Made by a program: the position numbers and the translations under genes. Below, piece after piece: positions 44,054 through 50,543 of a stretch of 50,543 bases of DNA (its first letter is position 1; each line of letters begins with the position of its first letter). The notes beneath the pieces were generated by a model. The model made no database searches. It had not been told where the DNA came from and was given only the letters and a program-made list of their open reading frames with translations. The stretch lies in NCBI GenBank assembly GCA_038250515.1, contig JBBSCG010000009.1, positions 1-50,543 on the forward strand, written 5' to 3'. The DNA is from JAICUY01 sp038250515. GTDB lineage: Bacteria; Chloroflexota; Limnocylindria; QHBO01.

Positions 44054-45496
44054 CTACGGCAGGTAAGCCCGCGGGTTCTGCCACACGCCGTTGTCGTTCA
44101 CCCCGAAGTGCAGATGGCAACCGGTCGAGTTGCCGGTCGACCCCTCGTAGCCGATGACCTGGCCGATCGTGACGGCCTGTCCCGGCGACACGGCGACGCG
44201 CGGCTGCATGTGCCAGTACAGGGTCATCACGCCGCCACCGTGGTCGATGATCACGCCGTAGGCGCTGTCAAACGGATACGACGGCTGGCCTGACGCCGCG
44301 ACCACGCCAGTGCCCGCGGCCAGGATCGGCGCGCCACAACCGCTCGCCACGTCGATCGCCGTGTGGAAATGCGCATAGTAGGTACCCTGGTAGGTGTATG
44401 ACGGCTCCAGCGCGAAGCTGGTCGGCCCCCACTCCTGGGTGATCCGCGGCGCTGCCTCGGGCCAGCCGAAGCCGAGCCGTGAGACCGCGGCACGGGGCGG
44501 CGGGGTCGGGGCTGTCTCCTGCCCGGCGGCAGCTTGGCGTCGTGCCTCCTCGGCGGCCCGCTGCGCAGCTTCTTCCGCGGCCTTGCGCTTGGCTGCCTCG
44601 ATCGCCTTCTGCCGTGTGGCTGCCTCAGCCTGGAGACGCGCGACGAGGATATCGGTCTGCTTGGCGGCCTTCTCGTTGGCCGCAATCTGCTCCTGGACGT
44701 TGCCCTTTGCCTCGAGTGCCGCGTTGAGCGCGGCTTCCTGGTCGGCGCGCTTCTGGTCGGCCGCCTGCTGAAGCTCGGCCAGACGCTGCGTCATTTCGGA
44801 TAGGTCGGCCTGGCGCTGCCTCAGCAGGGCCGCCTGCTCTTCGGCGACCTGGCGAGCGTCGGCAAGCTGTGCACGTCCCTCACGTACCGTGTCCTGCTTC
44901 GTCTCGAGCTGTGCTCGCAGGTCACGGATCTCATCGGCCAGCGCGGAGTCCTGCTCGGACATGTTGAGCATCCAGCTGACCTGCGTGGAGGCGTCGTCGA
45001 GCGAATCGGACGAGATCAGAATCTCGAGGAGCGAGGTCTGGCTCTGCTCGTAGGCGGCGCGCAGATGGTTCTGCAGGAGCGCCTCGCGGGCATGCAGCTC
45101 ATTCGTCTGCGTCGTGATCTCGACGGCGATCTCGGTGAGCTGCGCGTCGAGCGCCGCGATCCGTGCTCGAAGGTCGTCAAGCTGGGCGGCGATCTGTTCG
45201 ACCTGCTGCTTGACCTGCACCAGCAGGCCGTTGACGCGGTCGTACTCGGCTGTGACCTGCTGCAGCTCGGCCTTGGCGGTATCGAGCTTCTGCGCCACGT
45301 CCACGGAGGTGGCTTTCAGCTCAGCCAGCTGCGTGCGCTGCTGGCTTAGCGTCAGCTGCAGCTGTTGCTGCTGCTGCCTTGCTTCGGAGAGCGGATCCGC
45401 AGCCCGGGCAGGGTTGCGGTGAGTTGTCGAGGCGAGAATCGTGCTGACCGCCAGCAGGGCAATGAGGCTGGTGGCCAGTCGGTTTCGTCGCCTCAT
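44054..45496 (-). CDS. Coiled-coil M23 family metallopeptidase (EnvC/NlpD-like)
   Basis: A 480-residue exported protein. A Sec signal peptide (MRRRNRLATSLIALLAVSTI) ends around a PARA-A cleavage site. Residues 35 to about 320 are Gln/Glu/Ala-rich coiled coil in two blocks, then a short Pro-rich linker. The last 120 residues form a LytM/M23 domain: HTAIDVASG with the zinc His and Asp, the HGGGVMTLYWHMQP segment, and HLHFGV. The zinc ligands appear intact, so it may cleave peptidoglycan cross-links itself instead of only activating an amidase. Upstream are a putative promoter and a 10-base tandem repeat, listed separately. Confidence 0.88.
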   Translation of the reverse strand: MRRRNRLATSLIALLAVSTILASTTHRNPARAADPLSEARQQQQQLQLTLSQQRTQLAELKATSVDVAQKLDTAKAELQQVTAEYDRVNGLLVQVKQQVEQIAAQLDDLRARIAALDAQLTEIAVEITTQTNELHAREALLQNHLRAAYEQSQTSLLEILISSDSLDDASTQVSWMLNMSEQDSALADEIRDLRAQLETKQDTVREGRAQLADARQVAEEQAALLRQRQADLSEMTQRLAELQQAADQKRADQEAALNAALEAKGNVQEQIAANEKAAKQTDILVARLQAEAATRQKAIEAAKRKAAEEAAQRAAEEARRQAAAGQETAPTPPPRAAVSRLGFGWPEAAPRITQEWGPTSFALEPSYTYQGTYYAHFHTAIDVASGCGAPILAAGTGVVAASGQPSYPFDSAYGVIIDHGGGVMTLYWHMQPRVAVSPGQAVTIGQVIGYEGSTGNSTGCHLHFGVNDNGVWQNPRAYLP

Positions 45497-45559
45497 CCGG
45501 CGCGTTTCCGAGGGATGAACAAAATGTTGTGTGCCCCTGATGCGAGTGCTCGGTTCCCC

Positions 45560-45587
45560 ATCCTAGCGGCCGAGATTGTCGTGTAAC
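45560..45587 (-). promoter_or_regulatory. Putative promoter of the M23 peptidase gene
   Basis: On the minus strand GTTACA (45582-45587) is followed by 16 bases and TAGGAT (45560-45565). Each hexamer matches four of six consensus positions. Transcription would start near 45552, about 55 bases before the start codon. A 10-base tandem repeat lies just upstream of the -35. Confidence 0.4.
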
Positions 45588-45597
45588 GCCCACGAAG

Positions 45598-45617
45598 GTA
45601 CTACACCGTACTACACC
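45598..45617. repeat. Perfect 10-base tandem direct repeat
   Basis: GTACTACACC occurs twice without a gap. It covers the last codons and stop of the YihY-like gene and lies directly upstream of the putative -35 of the M23 peptidase gene. One turn of the helix separates the copies, as expected of an activator site. A chance coding repeat is the alternative. Confidence 0.5.
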
Positions 45618-46489
45618 CGATCGGCTGACTCGACGACGTTGGCACGTGCCACCTCGGCGCCGAAGAGCAGCACGATGCTCGCGAAATACAAGAAGACGAG
45701 CAGGGAGATGGCGGTCGATATCGGCCCGAATGCCGAGTCGTAATGGGCGATCCTGGTCGCGTAATAGGTGAAGCCGAAGCGGAGGATGCCCCACAGGACA
45801 GTCGCCACCAGCGCGCCCGGCCAAACCTCGCGGAGGCTCACCGGCCGATTCGGCACGACCCGGTACAGTAGCAGCAGCGCGAAGAAGACGAGCACCAGCG
45901 GCAGCAGCAGGCCGATGAGGTAGAGCGCCACCTCCCCACCCGGCACGGCCCCGACGACATCCGCCGTCATCTCCTGTATCACGCCGGCGACGAAGCCGAT
46001 CAGGACGGCTGCCACCGCGAGCACACCGGTGATCGCCACCAGGAGCAGGCCGAGCAGCTTGTCCTGCACGAATGGCCGCGGCTGAGCCACGGCGAACGCG
46101 CGCGAAACACCGCGGCTGAGCGCCGCGAAGACGCCGAGCGCGCCCCACAACAGCAGCACCAGGCCGACGATGCCGACGCCACCGCGCGCCTCAATAATCT
46201 TCTCGATGACGCCACCGATGGTGTCGGCGTCGAGCGGCGTAGTCGCCTGGATCTGCTGCAGGACGAAGTCGCGCGCGCCTCCCTGGCCCAGAAAGAAGCT
46301 GAAGCCCACGACCCCGAGCACGAGAAGCTGAAAGATCGAGAGGATCGCGAAATAGGCCATGCTGCCGGCGTACTGCAGGCCGTCATGCAGCATGAAGCCC
46401 GTGACAGCGCGACGGAGGACCCGCGTGCTGCGGTGGCTGCTGCTCCATCGGTCAAGGCTGGCCAGAAGCTGCTTGGCTCGGTCGATCAT
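45611..46489 (-). CDS. YihY/virulence-factor-BrkB family membrane protein
   Basis: A 292-residue protein with six hydrophobic helices. The family pattern is clear: LQYAGSMAYFAILSIFQLLVL in the first helix, GLVLLLWGALGVFAALSRGVSRAF in the second, a LLYRVVPNRPVSLREVWPGALVATVLW loop and helix, and ISTAISLLVFLYFASIVLLFGAEV in the last. The biochemical function of the family is unsettled. ATG 46489 is used. It is divergent from the LigD-type polymerase gene (58 bases apart). Confidence 0.88.
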   Translation of the reverse strand: MIDRAKQLLASLDRWSSSHRSTRVLRRAVTGFMLHDGLQYAGSMAYFAILSIFQLLVLGVVGFSFFLGQGGARDFVLQQIQATTPLDADTIGGVIEKIIEARGGVGIVGLVLLLWGALGVFAALSRGVSRAFAVAQPRPFVQDKLLGLLLVAITGVLAVAAVLIGFVAGVIQEMTADVVGAVPGGEVALYLIGLLLPLVLVFFALLLLYRVVPNRPVSLREVWPGALVATVLWGILRFGFTYYATRIAHYDSAFGPISTAISLLVFLYFASIVLLFGAEVARANVVESADRV

Positions 46490-46547
46490 GCGTCGCTCAT
46501 TCCTCGCAAGGCTCGTGCCGCCTGGTGCCGCAGGCTACCCTGTCGGC

Positions 46548-47987
46548 ATGCCGACCGAGAAGGAAGCACTCACGCTCGACGGCCACGAGGTGACCATCAG
46601 CAACCCATCCAAGGTCTTCTTCCCGGGGGCCGGGGTCACCAAGCTCGACCTCGTTCGCTACTACATCGCCGTTTCCGATGGCGCACTGCGGGGCGTCCGC
46701 GACAGACCGATGGCGCTCAAGCGCTTCGTCAATGGAGCCGGCGGCGAGTTCTTCTTCCAGAAGCGGGCACCGGCCTCCGTGCCTGACTACATCTCGACGG
46801 TGGAACTCTCCTTTCCGTCGGGCCGAACGGCGGACGAGATCATCGCATCGAACACGGCGGCGCTCGCCTGGGTCGTGAATCTGGGGTGCATCGACCTCAA
46901 TCCGCACGCCGTGCGCGCCTCGGATGTCGAGCATCCCGACGAGCTGCGGGTGGATCTCGATCCGGGCCCCGGCGTTCGGTGGGGGGATGTCCGCGAGGTG
47001 GCGATGGTCGTGCGCCAGGTGCTCGACGATCACGGCTGCGTCAGCTGGCCGAAAACGTCGGGCTCGCGCGGCATCCACATCTACGTCCGTCTTCGTCCGG
47101 AGTGGGGCTTCGGCGAGGTGCGTCGCGCGGCTCTGGCCCTCGCCCGCGAGGTGGAACGCCGCGCCCCGTCCCTGGCGACCTCGAAATGGTGGAAGGAGGA
47201 GCGCCACGGCGTGTTCATCGACTACAACCAGAACGCCAAGGACCGCACCGTCGCTTCGGCATATTCGGTGCGCCCGGTGCCGGATGCACGCGTCTCGGCT
47301 CCCCTCGAGTGGTCAGAGGTGCCTGACGCCGAGCTCGCGGACTTCACGGTGGATTCCGTGACGACCCGGTTCACGCGCGTCGGTGACCCATGGGCGGAGA
47401 TGGACGCGGTCGCCTACTCGCTGGAGCCGCTGCTCGAGCTCTCCGCGCGGCAGGAGGCGGAGGGGCAAGGGGACGCGCCATGGCCACCGCATTACGCCAA
47501 GCAGGCCGGCGAGCCACCGCGTGTGCAACCGTCAAAGCGGCGCAGTTCGCCTGAGACAGCCGCTTCGAAGCCGCGGCGCGCTCCGGAGCGACCCACATCG
47601 AAGCCGCGGCGCGCGCCGGAAGGGCCTGTACCGAATCCATCGGCGCCGCGCGGACGGGCCGGCTCGGTGGCACCCGCCCTGCCCGCAGCCCCGGCGCGTC
47701 GCGCGGACGGGACCGTTGCGCCAACCGGACGGAGGCGCTCGTCGCAGCCACTGGTCGTGATCTCACAGGCAGCGTCGAAGGAGGATGCGCTGGCGGGCCT
47801 GGAGCAATGGCGCTCGCGCCATCCCGAGGCGGCTTCACAGCTCGCCGTTGACGACGTGCTGGTCGACGCCATGCGCGGTCGCTTCACGGTGTGGTGGCGA
47901 ATCCGCGTCAACCTGCGTCACGTGCCTGCCGAGGAGCGACCTGAGGCCGAGCCGCCTGACCCGGACTACGACCCCTGGCAGGCGTAG
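46548..47987 (+). CDS. LigD-type DNA primase-polymerase with an extra C-terminal region
   Basis: A 479-residue protein. Residues 1 to about 300 form the archaeo-eukaryotic primase-like polymerase domain of bacterial LigD: ISNPSKVFFP, the Asp-x-Asp metal site in LRVDLDPGPGV, KTSGSRGIHIYV, and FIDYNQNAKDRTVASAYSVRP. It would add nucleotides during end joining or gap repair. No ligase domain and no nuclease domain are attached, and no Ku gene is in the window. After it come an Arg/Pro-rich linker with two 11-residue repeats and a C-terminal piece of about 80 residues (VVISQAASKEDALAGLEQW onward, with FTVWWRIRVNLRHV) that I do not recognise. ATG 46548 gives the family N-terminus. Confidence 0.85.
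   Translation: MPTEKEALTLDGHEVTISNPSKVFFPGAGVTKLDLVRYYIAVSDGALRGVRDRPMALKRFVNGAGGEFFFQKRAPASVPDYISTVELSFPSGRTADEIIASNTAALAWVVNLGCIDLNPHAVRASDVEHPDELRVDLDPGPGVRWGDVREVAMVVRQVLDDHGCVSWPKTSGSRGIHIYVRLRPEWGFGEVRRAALALAREVERRAPSLATSKWWKEERHGVFIDYNQNAKDRTVASAYSVRPVPDARVSAPLEWSEVPDAELADFTVDSVTTRFTRVGDPWAEMDAVAYSLEPLLELSARQEAEGQGDAPWPPHYAKQAGEPPRVQPSKRRSSPETAASKPRRAPERPTSKPRRAPEGPVPNPSAPRGRAGSVAPALPAAPARRADGTVAPTGRRRSSQPLVVISQAASKEDALAGLEQWRSRHPEAASQLAVDDVLVDAMRGRFTVWWRIRVNLRHVPAEERPEAEPPDPDYDPWQA
47565..47620. repeat. 33-base tandem repeat in the LigD-type polymerase linker
   Basis: TCGAAGCCGCGGCGCGC begins at 47565 and again at 47598, a 33-base period. The identical core extends about 23 bases with one mismatch, then diverges. 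In protein it encodes Ser-Lys-Pro-Arg-Arg-Ala-Pro-Glu twice with an 11-residue period, in a flexible basic linker. Confidence 0.65.
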
Positions 47988-48204
47988 AGCCAATCGCGTT
48001 TTCGCCGGATACGGGGGCACTGCGCCGGCGGTGAGTTTCATCCGACTGCACACTTCGTCAGATGAATCGGCGATATGCGGCCTCTCAGAGAGCACAAGCT
48101 GCCAACTCGCAGGGCCGGATGTGACCTGATGGTGCACATCCCGACGCTTGACTCCCTGAGTTGTGTCGTGCGGGGAACCACCCCACGACGTGCGTCAACT
48201 AGCA
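47988..48204. other. Convergent intergenic region with a GC-rich hairpin (48165-48189)
   Basis: No gene is supported in these 217 bases between the polymerase and acetyltransferase stops. At 48165-48189 GTCGT...GGGG pairs with CCCC...ACGAC around an AACCA loop, with a two-base bulge. There is no T-run on either side, so it is not a textbook terminator, but it could stop or protect transcripts from either side. Confidence 0.35.
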
Positions 48205-48795
48205 CTAGCCTGCCGACAGCCGCCCCGTGAGACGATCCCGCACCGCGGGCCACTCGTCGGCGAGGATCGAGAAGTAGACCGAGTCGCGGATGAAGCCGTC
48301 GGCGAGCCGCATGTGCCGCCGCAGCGTCCCCTCGCGCACGGCGCCGAGCCGCTCGATGGCGGCCTGCGAGCACTCATTCCGGCCATCGGTCTTCAACGCA
48401 ACGCGGCCCGCGCCGAGCTCGTCGAAGGCGTACGTCAGCTGCAGCAGCTTCGCCTCGGTATTGACCGCGGTGCGCTGGCGCGACGGTGCAATCCAGGTCC
48501 AGCCGATCTCCAGCCGCTCGGACGGCACGTCGATATCGCCGAAGCGCGTGGACCCCACTGCAAGGCCGGACGCGCGCTCAACCGTCGCCCACGCAACGTA
48601 GCGACCATCGGCGACGCCGGCCGCGGCCTCGGACCACCACGTGTCCCAGCCGTGAGCGGCGATGTTCGTCGACATGTAGCGCAGCGATGAAGGATCCTCG
48701 GCGGCCGCTGCCTCGAGGTCGGCGCGATGCTGCTCCCCCAACGGCTCGAGGCGGACGAACCGGCCCTCCAGGACGACCGGCTCGGGCTGCTTCAC
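48205..48795 (-). CDS. GNAT-family N-acetyltransferase (RimJ/RimL-like)
   Basis: A 196-residue acetyl-CoA-dependent transferase. The N-terminus LEGRFVRLEPLGEQH and the later IGWTWIAPSRQRTAVNTEAKLL (acetyl-CoA loop region) and VALKTDGRNECSQAAIERLG plus VREGTLRRHM segments are standard for this group, which acetylates protein N-termini, amino sugars or small amines. GTG 48795 overlaps the stop of the DUF885 gene in GTGA, so the two are coupled. The substrate cannot be predicted. Confidence 0.88.
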   Translation of the reverse strand: MKQPEPVVLEGRFVRLEPLGEQHRADLEAAAAEDPSSLRYMSTNIAAHGWDTWWSEAAAGVADGRYVAWATVERASGLAVGSTRFGDIDVPSERLEIGWTWIAPSRQRTAVNTEAKLLQLTYAFDELGAGRVALKTDGRNECSQAAIERLGAVREGTLRRHMRLADGFIRDSVYFSILADEWPAVRDRLTGRLSAG

Positions 48796-50492
48796 CGAGG
48801 CGCGGCGACAGCCGACTCGACCCAGCCCGGGATCTCGCGACGCAGCGTGGCGAGCGGCAGCGAGCCGTGGCCGAGCACCTCGTCGTGGAAGGCCCGCAGG
48901 TCGAATCGGTCACCCATCAGGCGCGCCACCTCGTCGCGGGCACGCTCGATCTCGCGCTGGCCCATCTTGTACGCGAGCGCCTGGCCGGACCAGATGATGT
49001 ATCGGTCAACCTCGATGGCGGCGTCGACCATCGGCAGGGAGCCGCGTTCGTGCATGAAGCCGATCGCCTTGTCACGCGACCAGCCGAATGCGTGGAGGCC
49101 GGAGTCGACCACCAGTCGCGCGGCGCGAAACGCCTGCGTGTCGAGCATGCCGAAGCGCTCGAAATCGTTGGCATAGAGGCCCATCTGGTCGGCGAGGCGC
49201 TCGGTGTACAGGCCCCAGCCCTCGGCATACGCGCCGCCGACCATCCGCGAGCCGAGCGTCCGAAAGGCGGGCAGCCCTTCGAGCTCCTGCTCGATGCCGA
49301 TCTGAAAGTGGTGCCCAGGCGTCGACTCGTGGAAGGTGATCGGCGCGATCATGTGGAGCTGCCGCTCTTCGGGCCGGTAGGTGTTGAGGTAGTACTGGCC
49401 CGGCCGCGTGCCGTCGAGCGAGGGCGGCATGTAGAACGCCGGTGGCGACTCCTGCTCGCGGTAGGCCTCGACCGCCTTGACGATGCAGTCGGCCTTGGGC
49501 AGCCGCCCGAAGTACTGCGGCGCCGTCGCGAAGGCGCGCGCCGTCTGCTCGGACGCGATCTCGATGATTCGCGTCGGGTCGTCAGTGTGGTTGGCCGGAT
49601 CTCCGGAAAGGAACGCAGCCAGCCCGAAGCGATCCTCCTGGCCCATCCGGCGAGCGATCTCGTCCTTCTCGGTCTCGATCGTGTCGAGGTCGACCAGCCC
49701 GAACTCGTGCACCTCTTCCGGTGTGGCGGCCACCGTCGTCTGCATGCGAATGGCGAGCCGATACGCATCGGCGCCATCCGGGGTGGCGCTCAGACCTGGC
49801 TCCGCCCGGGCGTGCGGCTCGTACGCATCGGCCAGGAAGTCGCGAAGTCGCTGCAGCGTGGGATAGACGTTGGTCTCGGTTGCCTCGCGCAGCTGATCTC
49901 GCGCGGCGTCGTCGGCCACGCTGGCCTGGGTCACCGCCGGCGATTCGGCCGATGGCGCCGCCAGCATTCGCTCGATCTGCTCGATGGCCCGTCGCACGGG
50001 AATCGCCGCGGACGTGCGCAAGTCGCGCAGGCCCTCGCGCAGGATCTCGATGTGCTGATCGACCAGCCGCGAAAACTGCGCGTATCGGGCGAGAAGCTTA
50101 TCAAGCCGCTCGGGCGTGTCTGCAGGCTGATACAGCGCGATCAGCGGCGGCAGGGTCTGGACGCCGGAGATGTGGTCGACCGCCAGTTGATACTGCCTGC
50201 GATCGAGCGCCTCGAGATTGTTGCGGGCCACGATTCGTAGCATGTCGGCGGTGATGACCTGCTCGGTGGCGAGAGCCGCCGCGTCAACGTTTTCGAGCTC
50301 GTCGAGCACCTCGCGGTAGGCCGCCGCCTCGGCCGCCCGGCCCTCCGGCCCGATATCCGGCAGTCGGTCGTCATACCGATCGTCACCGAGCAGCGTGGCT
50401 TCGAGCGGGCTGCGCTCGAGCACGCCCTCCCAGAATCGGTAAGCGAGCTGATTGACGGCGTCGTTCGGGTCGAGATTCGGGTCGGCGGGCAC
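48792..50492 (-). CDS. DUF885 family protein (putative zinc peptidase)
   Basis: A 566-residue protein, mostly helical. The hallmark is FHESTPGHHFQ, which resembles a His-Glu-x-x-x-His zinc-protease motif, together with YAEGWGLYTERLADQMG, which supplies a downstream Glu. Members are predicted metallo-carboxypeptidase-like hydrolases, but few are characterised. The sequence has no signal peptide, so it is probably cytoplasmic. I chose GTG 50492 because AGGAGAT lies at good spacing upstream; the frame stays open 13 codons further. About 50 bases of non-coding sequence follow to the right edge of the window. Confidence 0.85.
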   Translation of the reverse strand: MPADPNLDPNDAVNQLAYRFWEGVLERSPLEATLLGDDRYDDRLPDIGPEGRAAEAAAYREVLDELENVDAAALATEQVITADMLRIVARNNLEALDRRQYQLAVDHISGVQTLPPLIALYQPADTPERLDKLLARYAQFSRLVDQHIEILREGLRDLRTSAAIPVRRAIEQIERMLAAPSAESPAVTQASVADDAARDQLREATETNVYPTLQRLRDFLADAYEPHARAEPGLSATPDGADAYRLAIRMQTTVAATPEEVHEFGLVDLDTIETEKDEIARRMGQEDRFGLAAFLSGDPANHTDDPTRIIEIASEQTARAFATAPQYFGRLPKADCIVKAVEAYREQESPPAFYMPPSLDGTRPGQYYLNTYRPEERQLHMIAPITFHESTPGHHFQIGIEQELEGLPAFRTLGSRMVGGAYAEGWGLYTERLADQMGLYANDFERFGMLDTQAFRAARLVVDSGLHAFGWSRDKAIGFMHERGSLPMVDAAIEVDRYIIWSGQALAYKMGQREIERARDEVARLMGDRFDLRAFHDEVLGHGSLPLATLRREIPGWVESAVAAPR

Positions 50493-50543
50493 GCGCTGAT
50501 CTCCTGGTTCGCGTTGGTTCGTGAATCGCAAAGTCTAGCGACC

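Noticed and set aside
48165..48189. Classical intrinsic terminator
   Set aside because: The stem is GC-rich and plausible, but no T-run follows on either strand, so it is reported only as a hairpin within the intergenic entry.

Overview
This is a compact, high-GC bacterial chromosome segment with many GTG starts and start/stop overlaps. It contains no phage, insertion sequence, CRISPR array, rRNA or tRNA that I can recognise. Gene content points to a Gram-positive-like high-GC lineage: OpcA beside Zwf, a di-haem QcrC with a three-helix Rieske protein, a CtaF-like oxidase subunit, and a LigD-type polymerase. My best guess is Chloroflexota (for example a Limnocylindria-like lineage), with Actinomycetota as the alternative. 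This is inferred from remembered gene families, not from a search.

Region 1 (1-18.4 kb) is a surface-polysaccharide locus dominated by sulfotransferases. A minus-strand run from about 13.6 kb down to 1.1 kb encodes an initiating sugar-phosphate transferase, a Gfo/Idh/MocA oxidoreductase, a Wzz-type chain-length protein fused to a degenerate GGDEF-like domain, a Wzx flippase and a Wzy/WaaL-type polymerase or ligase. It continues with two unusual P-loop kinase fusions and three tandem sulfotransferases. A fourth sulfotransferase converges on this run (225-1121), and a fifth lies at 16647-17576. Between the two sulfotransferase areas are an SLC13-type permease with TrkA-C-like domains and an NrnA-type DHH phosphoesterase. 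Members of the NrnA family degrade pAp, the by-product of PAPS-dependent sulfotransferases. Together these suggest a sulfated exopolysaccharide or capsule system that keeps by-product disposal next to the sulfotransferases. No classical glycosyltransferase is visible. Upstream of the fifth sulfotransferase, and translationally coupled to it, are two unknown small genes, one with a receiver-like fold.

Region 2 (18.4-30.5 kb) is central metabolism. Proline dehydrogenase and two small proteins lie downstream of a tight operon, tkt-tal-pgi-gnd-zwf-opcA-pgl, that covers the whole pentose phosphate pathway. A nicotinamidase-like hydrolase and two tiny membrane proteins follow.

Region 3 (30.5-39.1 kb) is respiration: ctaC-ctaD-ctaF on the plus strand and a small membrane protein followed by qcrC-qcrA-qcrB on the minus strand. 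A MarR-MFS efflux operon with a clear palindromic operator sits between them. No oxidase subunit III is seen.

Region 4 (39.1-50.5 kb) is mixed. It holds a very large acidic low-complexity protein with a MerR-like helix-turn-helix, an alpha-glucan phosphorylase, a coiled-coil M23 peptidase, a YihY/BrkB membrane protein, a LigD-type primase-polymerase with an extra C-terminal region, a GNAT acetyltransferase and a DUF885 metallopeptidase-like protein.

Layout is extremely tight. I count fourteen 4-base ATGA/GTGA overlaps between co-directional genes and three convergent pairs whose stop codons physically overlap in CTAG or CTAA.
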